Source: Thermohalobaculum sp038534135 (lineage in GTDB: Bacteria; Pseudomonadota; Alphaproteobacteria; Rhodobacterales; Rhodobacteraceae). From it: a stretch of 64,000 nucleotides of DNA. A model generated the notes under the pieces. It did not search any database, was not told where the DNA came from, and worked only from the letters and a program-made list of their open reading frames with translations. Position 1 is the stretch's first letter. The number at the start of each line of letters is the position of its first letter. Location: positions 40,623 to 104,622 of the forward strand of contig JBCAXJ010000010.1 in the NCBI GenBank assembly GCA_038534135.1. Direction: 5' to 3'. Made by a program: the position numbers and the translations under genes. Below are positions 25,939 through 35,284 of the stretch, piece after piece.

Positions 25939-28008
25939 ATGACTCAGTCGCGGGCACGGGTGGGTGTGGACATCGGCGGCACATTCACGGATGTCGTTCT
26001 GGAAATCGATGGCAATCTGCATTCGATCAAGGTTCTGACGACCTATGGCGCGCCCGACGATGCCATCCTAGACGGCATTCAGCAGGTGTGTGCGAAGACA
26101 GGGCTCTCGCCAGATACAATCGAAACCATCATCCACGGAACCACGCTGGCGACCAATGCTCTGATCGAGCGGCGCGGCGCCAAGACTGCGCTGGTGACCA
26201 CCAAGGGCTTCCGCGATGTGATTGAGATGCGGACCGAAAGCCGGTTCGAACAATATGATCTGAACCTGCGCCTGGCCGAGCCGCTGATCACACGCAACCA
26301 TCGCCATGTGCTGAACGAGCGGATCGGCGCCCAGGGTCAGGTTTTGCGCCCGCTCGACCGCGCCGAGGTCGAATCGCTGGCCGATGCGCTGACCGACTAC
26401 ACGTCAATCGCCATCGGCCTGATGCACGCCTATGCGAATGACAGCCATGAACGCCTGGTCGCCGAGGTTCTTGCGGAAAAGCTGCCGGATGCGGAATTGT
26501 CGCTGTCGTCCGAAGTCTCGCCACAGATGCGGGAATACGAACGCTTCAACACGGTTTGTGCGAATGCCTATGTCAAACCGCTGATGAAAGCCTATCTCGG
26601 GCGGCTCATCGACCGGCTGGGCGGGATCGGGGTCAACGCACCCGTCTTTCTGATGCATTCGGGTGGCGGCATCATCGGGATCGAAAGTGCTGCCGAGTTT
26701 CCGGTGCGCCTGGTCGAGTCCGGTCCGGCGGGTGGGGCCATCTTCGCCGCGCACATCGCGAAGGCGCATGACCTGGACCGCGTATTGTCGTTCGACATGG
26801 GCGGGACGACCGCGAAGATCTGCCTGATCAAAGGTGGGACGCCGAAAACCGCGCGCACTTTTGAGGTCGCTCGCAGCTACCGTTTCAAGAAGGGTTCGGG
26901 CATGCCGATCTCGATCCCCGTGATCGACATGGTCGAAATCGGTGCGGGCGGCGGGTCGCTTGCCCATGTCGATGTGATGCGTCAGGTCCGCGTCGGCCCG
27001 GAGAGTGCGGGATCAGAGCCAGGCCCCGCCTGTTACCAGCGCGGCGGCACACGCCCTGCCGTGACCGACGCCGATCTGATCCTGGGACGGCTCGACCCGG
27101 ATGACTTTGCAGGCGGCACCATACCGCTATCAACGGCAGCCTCGGAGCAGGCTGTCAGCGACGAGGTCGGCAGTAAGCTCGATATGGACGCGGTGACGTC
27201 AGCCTATGCGGTTACAGAGGTCGTGGACGAGACCATGGCGAACGCCGCCCGTGCCCACGCGGTCGAGAACGGCGAGGATCTGGCGACCTATACGATGATC
27301 GCCTTCGGGGGTGCAGCGCCGCTTCACGCCGGTCGGCTGGCCGAAAAACTGGGCGTCAATCGCATCCTGGTGCCGCCGGGCGCCGGCGTCGGCTCGGCCA
27401 TCGGCTTCCTGCGTGCGCCGTTCAGCTTCGAGGCAACCCGCTCGACTTATCTGCGCATGTCGGAGTTTTCGGCGCGTTTTGTGGCCGAGGTGCTGAATGA
27501 ATTGCGCAAAGAAGCATCAGACTTCGTCCGGGCCTGCGATGCCACAGCACCGATCAGCTTCGAGACCAAGGGATACTTTCGCTATGTCGGCCAGGGTTGG
27601 GAGATCCCGGTCGATCTGCCCGAGGGCGCGCCAGACGCCGAAGGCTATCGCGCGCTGTTCGAGGGTGCGTACGAGACGCTGTTCGGGCGGATCGTGCATG
27701 GTCTGGATATCGAGATCACCTCTTGGTCTGTCCGTGCGGCGACGCCTGCCGCCGAAGCCGAGACGGTCGAACCCGCGCAGTCAACGACACAGGCTGCGAC
27801 CTCGGCAAGCCGGGAGCTCTACCTTGCACAGAATGGCGCGCACCGCCCGGCGGGTGTGCTCGACCGGGACGCATTCGCCCCCGGCACCGGCCTTGCGGGT
27901 CCTGCGATCATCACGGAACGCGAGACCACGATCATTGTGCCGCAAGGCTTCAGCGCCACCATGCGCGCCGACGGCTGCATAGACCTCATCAAGGAGACCG
28001 CATCATGA
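25939..28008 (+). CDS. hyuA: Hydantoinase/oxoprolinase family protein, subunit A
   Basis: ATP-dependent ring-opening subunit acting on hydantoin- or oxoproline-like rings. From ATG 25939 (GGGAG upstream) it is 689 residues: an N-terminal Hydant_A_N domain with VGVDIGGTFTDVVLE and TTLATNALIERRGAK, the ASKHA-type core with SFDMGGTTAKICLI at about 290, and a C-terminal segment AFGGAAPLHAG. It overlaps hyuB by 4 nt. With the downstream FAD oxidoreductase it suggests use of an N-methylhydantoin- or sarcosine-type compound, though 5-oxoproline or other lactams are equally possible. Confidence 0.93.
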   Translation: MTQSRARVGVDIGGTFTDVVLEIDGNLHSIKVLTTYGAPDDAILDGIQQVCAKTGLSPDTIETIIHGTTLATNALIERRGAKTALVTTKGFRDVIEMRTESRFEQYDLNLRLAEPLITRNHRHVLNERIGAQGQVLRPLDRAEVESLADALTDYTSIAIGLMHAYANDSHERLVAEVLAEKLPDAELSLSSEVSPQMREYERFNTVCANAYVKPLMKAYLGRLIDRLGGIGVNAPVFLMHSGGGIIGIESAAEFPVRLVESGPAGGAIFAAHIAKAHDLDRVLSFDMGGTTAKICLIKGGTPKTARTFEVARSYRFKKGSGMPISIPVIDMVEIGAGGGSLAHVDVMRQVRVGPESAGSEPGPACYQRGGTRPAVTDADLILGRLDPDDFAGGTIPLSTAASEQAVSDEVGSKLDMDAVTSAYAVTEVVDETMANAARAHAVENGEDLATYTMIAFGGAAPLHAGRLAEKLGVNRILVPPGAGVGSAIGFLRAPFSFEATRSTYLRMSEFSARFVAEVLNELRKEASDFVRACDATAPISFETKGYFRYVGQGWEIPVDLPEGAPDAEGYRALFEGAYETLFGRIVHGLDIEITSWSVRAATPAAEAETVEPAQSTTQAATSASRELYLAQNGAHRPAGVLDRDAFAPGTGLAGPAIITERETTIIVPQGFSATMRADGCIDLIKETAS

Positions 28009-29660
28009 AGCACAGCGATATCGCCCTGCAGGTGATGTGGAACCGACTGATCGCAGTCGTCGAGGAACAGGCACTGGCGCTCGTCCGGACAGCGTTCTCG
28101 ACCAGCGTGCGCGAAGCAGGCGATCTTTCGGCAGGCGTCTACGATCTGGATGGCCGGATGCTCGCTCAGGCTGTTACCGGAACGCCGGGCCACGTCAACG
28201 CGATGGCTGAAAGCGTGAAGCACTTCATGCGCGAGATCGGCACTGAAACCATGTCCGACGGCGATGTCTACATCACGAATGATCCTTGGATGGGCACCGG
28301 GCACCTGCACGACATCACTGTTGTCACGCCGTCGTTCCATCATGGTGCGCATATCGGTTACTTTGCCTGCACGGCGCATGTCGTAGACGTCGGCGGGCGC
28401 GGCTTCGGCGCGGACGGAGAGAGCGTCTATGAAGAGGGTCTGAACATCCCGATCATGCACTTTGCCCGCAAAGGCGATGTGAACTTCGACCTGATCCGCG
28501 TTGTCCGTGCGAATGTTCGTGAGGCCGACCAGGTTGTCGGCGACATCTACGCGCTCGCGGCCTGCAACGAGACCGGCCATAACCGGTTGATTGAGATGCT
28601 ACAGGAGTTCGATCTTGCCGATCTGACAACGATCGCCGATTTCATCCTCACCAACTCCCATAATGCCACGGTTGAGAAAATCGCCGCCCTGCCCCGCGCG
28701 TCTGTCAGCAATTCGATGACCGTCGACGGCTTCGACGAGCCGGTCACGCTGCAAGTCCGCCTGGATGTCCAAGACGACCACATCACGGCAGATTTCGCCG
28801 GGACGTCGCCGATCAGCCGCAAGGGCATCAACGTGCCGCATGTCTATACCCAAGCCTACGCCTGTTATGGGCTCAAATGCGCGATTGCACCCGAGATCCC
28901 GAACAACGCCGCGTCATTGGCGCCGTTCCGGATTACGGCACCCGCCGGATCGATCCTGAATGCCGAACACCCTGCTCCGGTCTGTCTGCGCCACGTCATG
29001 GGCCACATGATCCCGGACACGATCCTCGGCGCGCTCGACCAGATCGTTCCCGGCATGGTCCCGGCCGAAGGCTGCGGCGCGCTCTGTAACTTCCAACTCT
29101 ACTTCCGGCCAAGGCGCGACGGAAACCATGGGCCAGAGGCCGGACATGCCGCCGTCCTGATGTTCAATTGCGGCGGCTCCGGTGCGCGCCCGGAACTGGA
29201 TGGCATGAGCGCGACCGCCTTCCCCTCCGGTGTGATGACCATGCCTGTCGAAGCGACCGAGCACACGGGACCGATCGTTATCTGGCGCAAGGAGCTTCGC
29301 CCCGATTCAGGCGGTGCCGGCAGATTCCGTGGCGGTCTTGGCCAGCATATGGAAATCGGCGCAACCGCCGGGCACGAATTCGATTTCTCAGCGATGTTCG
29401 ACCGCGTCGATCACCCGGCGCGCGGACGCGCGGGCGGGCAAGAAGGCGGGCGCACACGCTTTACCCTGGACGACGGAACCGCGATGCGCGGCAAGGGCAA
29501 ACAGGCCATACCGCCAGACCGCGTTGCCGTGCTCGATCTGCCAGGCGGGGCCGGGTACGGCGCGCCCGGGGACCGCGACCCGGCGCTGGTCCAGCGCGAT
29601 GTCGAATGTGGCTACATCTCTGCGGAAGCCGCCAAACGCGACTATGGCTGGGAGGGCTGA
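28005..29660 (+). CDS. hyuB: Hydantoinase/oxoprolinase family protein, subunit B
   Basis: Partner of HyuA, 551 residues from ATG 28005 with the typical HyuB start (DIALQVMWNRLIAVVEEQ). Landmarks are REAGDLSAGVYDLDGRMLAQ, NDPWMGTGHLHDI with metal-binding His and Asp residues, and the C-terminal RDPALVQRDVECGYIS. The ATGA overlap with hyuA ensures paired synthesis. The FAD oxidoreductase gene follows after 1 nt. Confidence 0.93.
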   Translation: MKHSDIALQVMWNRLIAVVEEQALALVRTAFSTSVREAGDLSAGVYDLDGRMLAQAVTGTPGHVNAMAESVKHFMREIGTETMSDGDVYITNDPWMGTGHLHDITVVTPSFHHGAHIGYFACTAHVVDVGGRGFGADGESVYEEGLNIPIMHFARKGDVNFDLIRVVRANVREADQVVGDIYALAACNETGHNRLIEMLQEFDLADLTTIADFILTNSHNATVEKIAALPRASVSNSMTVDGFDEPVTLQVRLDVQDDHITADFAGTSPISRKGINVPHVYTQAYACYGLKCAIAPEIPNNAASLAPFRITAPAGSILNAEHPAPVCLRHVMGHMIPDTILGALDQIVPGMVPAEGCGALCNFQLYFRPRRDGNHGPEAGHAAVLMFNCGGSGARPELDGMSATAFPSGVMTMPVEATEHTGPIVIWRKELRPDSGGAGRFRGGLGQHMEIGATAGHEFDFSAMFDRVDHPARGRAGGQEGGRTRFTLDDGTAMRGKGKQAIPPDRVAVLDLPGGAGYGAPGDRDPALVQRDVECGYISAEAAKRDYGWEG

Positions 29661-29661
29661 G

Positions 29662-30858
29662 ATGGACACCACGCCAAAGCAGACCTCATACGACGTGATC
29701 ATCATCGGCGGCGCCATCCACGGATCGTCAACCGCGTGGTGGTTGTCACGCAACCCGGATTTCGACGGCTCGATCCTGGTCGTCGAGCGTGACCCAAGCT
29801 ACGAATTTGCGTCGACCAGCCACACGAACTCATGCATCCGCCAACAATTCTCGGCCGAGGTGAACATCCGCATCAGCCAATTCGGTGCCGAGTTCATCCG
29901 ACGCTTCGCAGACTTCATGGAGGACGAGGAAGCACCCGAGATCGCGCTGCACGATTACGGCTACATGTACCTCGCAGGCACCGAGGAAATGGCGGAAACC
30001 CTGCGCGCATGCCAGAAGATCCAATCCGATCTTGGCGCCGGCACCCGCATCCTCACGCCGGACCAGATCGCCGCCGAGTACCCGTTCTACAATCTCGATG
30101 GCGTCGTTCTCGGCAGTCACAATCCGGTCGACGAGGGCTACTTCGACGGCGGCACGATCTTCGACTGGTTCAAGCGCAAAGCGCGCAGTTATGGCGCCGA
30201 ATACATCCACAACGAAGTCACGGCGATCGGACGCGAAGGTGATCACGTGACCGGCGTGACCCTGAAATCCGGCGACACGATCGCTGCAGGCGCGATCGTC
30301 AATGCCTCCGGCCCGCGCGCTGCCGTCACCGCGCGGATGGCGGGCTTCGACCTGCCGATCGAGCCGCGCCGCCGCTACACCTACATCTTCGACGCCGAAG
30401 ACGATCTCGGACAGGATCTGCCGCTCACCATCGACCCGTCAGGCTGCCACATGCGCTCGGACGGACGCTATTTCCTGTGCGGATGCCCGCCCTTCGAAGA
30501 CCCCGCGATGGCATTCGAGGACTTCGGCTTCGAGGACGACATCTGGGAAGAAAAACTCTGGCCCGCCATCGCGAACCGCGTTCCCGCCTTCGAGCGAGTC
30601 AAGGTCGTGAATGCCTGGGTCGGGCACTACGCCTTCAACACGCTCGACCAGAACGCGATCATCGGACGCCACCCGGAAGTGACCAACTTCATCTTCCAGA
30701 ACGGATTCTCGGGCCATGGCCTGCAGCAGTCCCCGGCGACGGGGCGCGGTGTCAGCGAGCTGATCGCGCATGGCAGTTACCGGACGCTCGATCTGACCGA
30801 TCTCGGTTACGAGCGCGTGCTGAACGACACGCCACTGCTTGAGAAGGCAATCATCTGA
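29662..30858 (+). CDS. FAD-dependent oxidoreductase, DAO/sarcosine-oxidase-beta-like
   Basis: A 398-residue flavoprotein of the DAO superfamily. The FAD-binding motif IIIGGAIHGSSTAWWL lies at residues 13-28, with ERD ending the second strand, STSHTNSCIRQQFSAEVNIR nearby, and FQNGFSGHGLQQSPATGRGVSEL at the C-terminus as in sarcosine and dimethylglycine oxidases. GGGAGG precedes ATG 29662 by 5 nt. It is third in the hyuA-hyuB operon. A pathway from a cyclic N-methyl compound to sarcosine and on to glycine would fit; no N-carbamoylsarcosine amidase is present in the window. Confidence 0.88.
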   Translation: MDTTPKQTSYDVIIIGGAIHGSSTAWWLSRNPDFDGSILVVERDPSYEFASTSHTNSCIRQQFSAEVNIRISQFGAEFIRRFADFMEDEEAPEIALHDYGYMYLAGTEEMAETLRACQKIQSDLGAGTRILTPDQIAAEYPFYNLDGVVLGSHNPVDEGYFDGGTIFDWFKRKARSYGAEYIHNEVTAIGREGDHVTGVTLKSGDTIAAGAIVNASGPRAAVTARMAGFDLPIEPRRRYTYIFDAEDDLGQDLPLTIDPSGCHMRSDGRYFLCGCPPFEDPAMAFEDFGFEDDIWEEKLWPAIANRVPAFERVKVVNAWVGHYAFNTLDQNAIIGRHPEVTNFIFQNGFSGHGLQQSPATGRGVSELIAHGSYRTLDLTDLGYERVLNDTPLLEKAII

Positions 30859-30937
30859 GCGACGCGATGTGCCCACAGGGCGCCTCCAAGGCGGATGGGT
30901 GGGCCGACCCGCAGGTCACGTCAGAACGATATCAACG

Positions 30938-30956
30938 GGGAGCCTTGGAGGCTCCC
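30938..30956. other. Hairpin between convergent oxidoreductase and comM genes
   Basis: A perfect 7-bp inverted repeat GGGAGCC-TTGGA-GGCTCCC in the 102-nt gap. Its position between two converging genes fits a bidirectional transcript end, although there is no T-tract on either strand. Confidence 0.45.
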
Positions 30957-30960
30957 GGCC

Positions 30961-32457
30961 TCAGAGATTGCGCCGGTAGCTGATCGCTTCCGCGATATGG
31001 ATCTTCCGAACCGCATCCGAACCATCCAGATCCGCCAGCGTCCGCGCAAGCCGCAGCACCCGATGATAACCACGCGCGGTGTAGCGGAACTTCTCGGCAG
31101 CCTCCTGCAGATAATATTGCCCCTCGTGATCAGGCCTCGCGACGTATTCCAGTGCCTCGCCTTCCAGTTCGGCGTTCGTCGATCCCGGACGTTCACTCCG
31201 GTCAGCCTGCGCCACCCGCGCCTGCTCGACCCGGCCAAGCACGCGGGCCGAACTGTCGGAATGACCCGGCGCATGAAGATCGCCAACAGGCACCCGGGGC
31301 ACGTCGATCCGGATGTCGAAGCGATCCAGCAACGGGCCAGAGATCCGCGCCTTGTAGTCGCTGCCGCATTTCGGAGCTCGCGAGCACGCCTGAGAGGGGT
31401 CCGACAGATACCCGCAGCGGCACGGGTTCATCGCCGCCGCCAACAGAAAGCGTGCCGGATACCGCACATGGGCCGAGGCCCGCGCGACCACCACCTCGCC
31501 TGTTTCGGTCGGTTCGCGCAGGCTCTCCAGAACCTGCCGGTCGAATTCCGGCAACTCGTCCAGGAACAGAACGCCGCGATGGGCCAGACTGATCTCGCCC
31601 GGTTGCGCGAACTTGCCACCGCCGATCAAAGCTGGCCGCGATGTCGAATGGTGCGGGTCCCGAAATGGTCGCTCGCGGCAGATCCCGCCATCGCCCGGCA
31701 CCTGCGCCAGCGAATAGATCATCGCAACCTCCAACGCCTCCTCCGGCGTCATCGGCGGCATGATCCCGGTCAGCCGTTTGGCCAGCATCGATTTCCCGGA
31801 TCCGGGTTCCCCGACCATCAGAATGTGATGATTGCCCGCGGCCGCGACCTCCAGCGCCCGCCGGGCCATGTCCTGCCCTTTCACATCCAGCAAGTCGGCC
31901 GCTGACCGCCGCGACGAAACTGGCCCCGGGGCCGGCGCGCACAATGGCTCGCGCCCGTTAAAGTGGTTCACCAGCTGGATCAGGGAACTGGGTGCGAGGA
32001 TCTCGACGGCCTCAACCCAGGCGGCCTCTTGACCGCAGGTCTCCGGACAGATCAATCCGCGGTCCGCACTTGCGGCTGCGACAGCTGCGGGCAATGCGCC
32101 TTGAACGGATCCAATCCTGCCATCAAGCGACAACTCGCCCATTGCCACGAACCGGCTCAGGTCATCCGACGAGATCAGATCAAGCGCGCCCATCAAAGCC
32201 AACGCAATGGGAAGATCGTAATGCGATCCGGCTTTCGGGAGATCGGCCGGAGACAGGTTGATCGTGATCCGCTGGGCGGGCAGCGCCAGGCCGATTGCCG
32301 CAATGGCCGCGCGCACGCGTTCCTTTGACTCCGAGACAGCTTTGTCAGGAAGACCAACGAGCTGGAACGACGGCAAACCCGGAGAGACGGCGCATTGCAC
32401 CTCGACCGGGCGCGCTTCGACCCCCAGGAACGCCACCGTATGGGCCCGAGTAACCAC
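30961..32457 (-). CDS. comM: YifB/ComM family AAA+ ATPase (Mg-chelatase-like)
   Basis: AAA+ helicase promoting branch migration during natural transformation and recombination of incoming DNA. About 498 residues from GTG 32457 (GGAG 6 nt upstream; GTG 32469 is a possible alternative). The N-terminal Lon-like ChlI domain reads AFLGVEARPVEVQCAV and LVGLPDKAVSESKERV; Walker A is GEPGSGKSMLAKRL at about 217; Walker B GVLFLDELPEF; a Cys cluster MNPCRCGYLSDPSQACSRAP follows, then the C-terminal ComM domain. It is divergent from a small secreted-protein gene, with a CtrA-type box between them. Confidence 0.93.
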   Translation of the reverse strand: MVTRAHTVAFLGVEARPVEVQCAVSPGLPSFQLVGLPDKAVSESKERVRAAIAAIGLALPAQRITINLSPADLPKAGSHYDLPIALALMGALDLISSDDLSRFVAMGELSLDGRIGSVQGALPAAVAAASADRGLICPETCGQEAAWVEAVEILAPSSLIQLVNHFNGREPLCAPAPGPVSSRRSAADLLDVKGQDMARRALEVAAAGNHHILMVGEPGSGKSMLAKRLTGIMPPMTPEEALEVAMIYSLAQVPGDGGICRERPFRDPHHSTSRPALIGGGKFAQPGEISLAHRGVLFLDELPEFDRQVLESLREPTETGEVVVARASAHVRYPARFLLAAAMNPCRCGYLSDPSQACSRAPKCGSDYKARISGPLLDRFDIRIDVPRVPVGDLHAPGHSDSSARVLGRVEQARVAQADRSERPGSTNAELEGEALEYVARPDHEGQYYLQEAAEKFRYTARGYHRVLRLARTLADLDGSDAVRKIHIAEAISYRRNL

Positions 32458-32508
32458 GCAAAGCTCCACAATTGGTTCCGATTGCGCTGGAACGTGATCC
32501 CCACATCG

Positions 32509-32523
32509 TTAAATGTGAGTTAA
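32509..32523. promoter_or_regulatory. CtrA-type site TTAA-N7-TTAA in the comM divergent promoter
   Basis: The sequence is exactly TTAA, 7 nt, TTAA, the core of the CtrA consensus, located 52 nt upstream of the comM start and 25 nt before the small gene on the other strand. In Rhodobacter capsulatus competence genes including comM are known to depend on CtrA for gene-transfer-agent DNA uptake, so the site is plausible. Confidence 0.55.
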
Positions 32524-32547
32524 ATCGCGCGCGGGGGCGGGGGAAAC

Positions 32548-32919
32548 ATGCGACTCGGACAGTCACTCAGGATCGGCGCGCTTAGCCTTGCTACGTTCTT
32601 CGCCGTCGCACATGCTGGCGAACCACAGGTCATCGACGCGCGTGCCCAGTTCACCGGCGGCACGTGGCGCTTCGATGTGACCGTGCGCCATGCCGATACC
32701 GGATGGGAACACTATGCCGATGCCTGGCGGGTCGTCGGACCGGATGGAACCGTCTTTGGCACACGCACACTCTACCATCCCCATGTTGAAGAGCAGCCGT
32801 TCACCCGGTCGCTGTCCGGTGTCCGAATTCCGGCTGACGTGTCCTCGGTTCGCGTCGAAAGCCGCGACACTGTACATGGCTGGGGTGCTACGACTGTCAC
32901 CGTCCAACTCAAACGCTGA
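32548..32919 (+). CDS. Uncharacterised secreted protein (123 aa)
   Basis: Small exported protein with a Sec signal peptide (residues 1-23, cleavage near AHAGEPQ). The mature part is beta-rich: WRFDVTVRHADTGWEHYADAWRVV, then TLYHPHVEEQPFTRSL with two His, and a final strand ATTVTVQLKR. It looks like a single immunoglobulin-like beta-sandwich. I recognise it as a type conserved in Rhodobacterales but know no function. It is divergent from comM and shares the region with the CtrA-type box. Confidence 0.75.
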   Translation: MRLGQSLRIGALSLATFFAVAHAGEPQVIDARAQFTGGTWRFDVTVRHADTGWEHYADAWRVVGPDGTVFGTRTLYHPHVEEQPFTRSLSGVRIPADVSSVRVESRDTVHGWGATTVTVQLKR

Positions 32920-33029
32920 GCGTTCGACCAACAAGACGGATCTCACGCAAGCATTGACGCCCATTCCCAACGACCGGTAACAGCAAACGCGGGGCGGGAT
33001 GTGCCTGTGCCCGGTCGCACGGCTCACCC

Positions 33030-34268
33030 ATGTCCAAACCAGACGCGCAAGACCATCCTTATCGCTGGACGATCCTTTTCGGCGTCTGGCTGATCTATTT
33101 TGCGTTCGGCCTGTGCATTGCCTCGATGGCGCCGCTCGTGAGCGAGATCAGCACAACGCTCGGTATCGGCAACAGCTCGATGGGGGCGATCCTCGGTGCT
33201 TGGCAACTGACCTACATCGCAGCGGCACTTCCGCTTGGAATGCTCTTGGACAAAATCGGCGTTGCCGTGGGTCTTTTGCTCTCCACCGTTGTGATGGCCG
33301 GGTCGATGATGCTGCGTGGGACCGCTCCGGACGGCATGTTTCTGTTTGCAGCCGTCGCGCTCTTCGGGTTGGGCGGGCCGCTGATTTCCGTGGGTGCCCC
33401 GAAACTCATTGCGCTCTGGTTCGGTGGCGCGGGCCGGGGGATGGCGATGGGCATCTACATGACGGGTCCGGCACTGGGCGGGATCACGGCGCTTTCCCTA
33501 TCAAACTCGGTTCTCTTGCCAGCGACGGGCTCGTGGCGCGGTGTCCTGATCTTTCTCGGATTCTGCGTTCTGGCCGCTGGTGCACTCTGGTGGCTGATCT
33601 CGCGGCACAGCGAAGCACGACGCCGTGACGGAAAGGCGACCGGCCTCTCGAAAGCAGGCAGTCTGCGCGCGTTCCGAGAGATCGCGGGTCTGCGCACCGT
33701 TCAGATCGTGCTTTTGATGAGCATCGGGATTTTCACGCTGAACCATGGCTTGAACAACTGGTTGCCCGAGATCCTGCGCGCTAAGGGCATGACGGCGATA
33801 AACGCCGGTTACTGGGCGTCCATTCCAACGCTTGTTGGCGTCGCGGGTGCACTGATCATTCCACGATTTGCGACCCCCGAGCGCCGGATCGCAATCATGC
33901 TGTTCCTGTTTCTCGCGGTCTGTGTGGCGACATTGCTGCTGCAGCTTGCGCCAGGGTCGGGACTGGTCACCGGTCTTGTGCTGCAGGGCATCGCCCGATC
34001 CTCGATGATGACGGTCGCGATCCTGCTGCTGATGGAAGCACCCGGCGTTCCGCCCGAACGGGCAGGGATGGCTGGCGGCATGTTTTTCACCGTTGCCGAG
34101 ATTGGTGGCGTCTTCGGCCCACTCTCGATCGGCACGGTCTCAGCCATAACCGGAGACTTTGAGGCCCCGCTGTTCTTGTTCACCGGCGTCTCGGTACTGC
34201 TGCTTGTTCTGTTGGGTTGGCTCTGGAACCTTCAGAAGGGACTGGCCGGGTCAACATCCAACGGGTAA
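33030..34268 (+). CDS. MFS transporter (CynX/NimT-like)
   Basis: A 412-residue inner-membrane carrier with about 12 hydrophobic helices in two halves split by a short charged loop (SRHSEARRRDGKATG, near residue 190-205). The loop between helices 2 and 3 reads GMLLDKIGVAVG, a variant of the MFS signature GxxxD(R/K)xGR. It resembles CynX/NimT-type anion or drug carriers. It stands alone, 111 nt after the small secreted protein and 63 nt before argB; the substrate cannot be deduced. Confidence 0.85.
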   Translation: MSKPDAQDHPYRWTILFGVWLIYFAFGLCIASMAPLVSEISTTLGIGNSSMGAILGAWQLTYIAAALPLGMLLDKIGVAVGLLLSTVVMAGSMMLRGTAPDGMFLFAAVALFGLGGPLISVGAPKLIALWFGGAGRGMAMGIYMTGPALGGITALSLSNSVLLPATGSWRGVLIFLGFCVLAAGALWWLISRHSEARRRDGKATGLSKAGSLRAFREIAGLRTVQIVLLMSIGIFTLNHGLNNWLPEILRAKGMTAINAGYWASIPTLVGVAGALIIPRFATPERRIAIMLFLFLAVCVATLLLQLAPGSGLVTGLVLQGIARSSMMTVAILLLMEAPGVPPERAGMAGGMFFTVAEIGGVFGPLSIGTVSAITGDFEAPLFLFTGVSVLLLVLLGWLWNLQKGLAGSTSNG

Positions 34269-34331
34269 AGCGGTCAGAAAAATCTACCAGAGGCCCTGCT
34301 CAGACGGGCGGGGCAGCATCCGGGGACAGGA

Positions 34332-35240
34332 ATGGAGATCTCGAAGGCAATGAAGCGCGACTGGCTTGCAACTGCGCGGACCTTGTCCGAAGCGCTGCCC
34401 TACCTGCAGCGGTATGACGGCACGACGATCGTCGTGAAGTTCGGTGGCCACGCCATGGGGGATGCCGCCTCCATGGAGCGGTTTGCCAGGGACATCGTGC
34501 TCATGAAACAATGCGGTGTTCATCCGGTGGTCGTTCATGGCGGCGGCCCGCAGATCAACGAGATGCTTGAGCGGCTCGCGATCAAGACGGAATTCAAGGA
34601 CGGTCTCCGCATCACGACCGAGGAAACCGTCGAAGTCGTCGAGATGGTGCTCGCCGGCGTCATCAACAAGCGCATCGTGGCTGCGATCAATGCCCAGGGC
34701 GGGCAAGCCGTGGGACTGTCAGGTAAGGATGCGAACTTGCTCGTCTGTGAGAAGGCGCTCAAGACAATGCGCGATCCCGACAGCAACATCGAAAAGGTCC
34801 TCGACCTGGGCTTCGTTGGCGAGCCGGTCGAGGTCAATCCTAGGGTCCTGCGCACGTTCATCGATTCGGATTTCATCCCTGTCGTTGCTCCGGTGGGCGC
34901 AGGGCGAACCCCGGACGAGACGTTCAACGTGAACGGCGATACCGCTGCTGGCGCGGTCGCGGGCGCGATGCAGGCCGAGCGCCTGATGCTGCTCACCGAT
35001 GTCGCGGGGGTGAAGAATTCCGAGGGAGAGGTATTGACCAGGCTCTCAACGCGGGATGTCGAAGGCCTCATCGGCGATGGCACAATCGCCGGGGGTATGA
35101 TCCCGAAAGTCCGAACCGCACTTCATGCGATCGAAAACGGTTGTGGAGCGTCTGTCATTCTTGACGGACGGGCACCGCATGCCGTGCTGCTCGAATTGTT
35201 CACCGAGCACGGCGCAGGCACCTTAATCGTGCCTGATTAA
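34332..35240 (+). CDS. argB: Acetylglutamate kinase
   Basis: Phosphorylates N-acetylglutamate in the second step of arginine synthesis. The 302 residues show the amino-acid kinase fold: VVKFGGHAM at about 35, VVVHGGGPQINEML at about 65 binding substrate, NVNGDTAAGAVAGAM binding the product side, and LLTDVAGVKN with GGMIPKV at the ATP site. The N-terminal helix before KFGG indicates the arginine-inhibited hexameric class. The length is normal. It converges on the flagellar operon, 44 nt from fliL. Confidence 0.95.
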   Translation: MEISKAMKRDWLATARTLSEALPYLQRYDGTTIVVKFGGHAMGDAASMERFARDIVLMKQCGVHPVVVHGGGPQINEMLERLAIKTEFKDGLRITTEETVEVVEMVLAGVINKRIVAAINAQGGQAVGLSGKDANLLVCEKALKTMRDPDSNIEKVLDLGFVGEPVEVNPRVLRTFIDSDFIPVVAPVGAGRTPDETFNVNGDTAAGAVAGAMQAERLMLLTDVAGVKNSEGEVLTRLSTRDVEGLIGDGTIAGGMIPKVRTALHAIENGCGASVILDGRAPHAVLLELFTEHGAGTLIVPD

Positions 35241-35284
35241 TCAATCTGCCGAGCCCGGTCATAGGGCGCGGCGAAGAAGATCGC

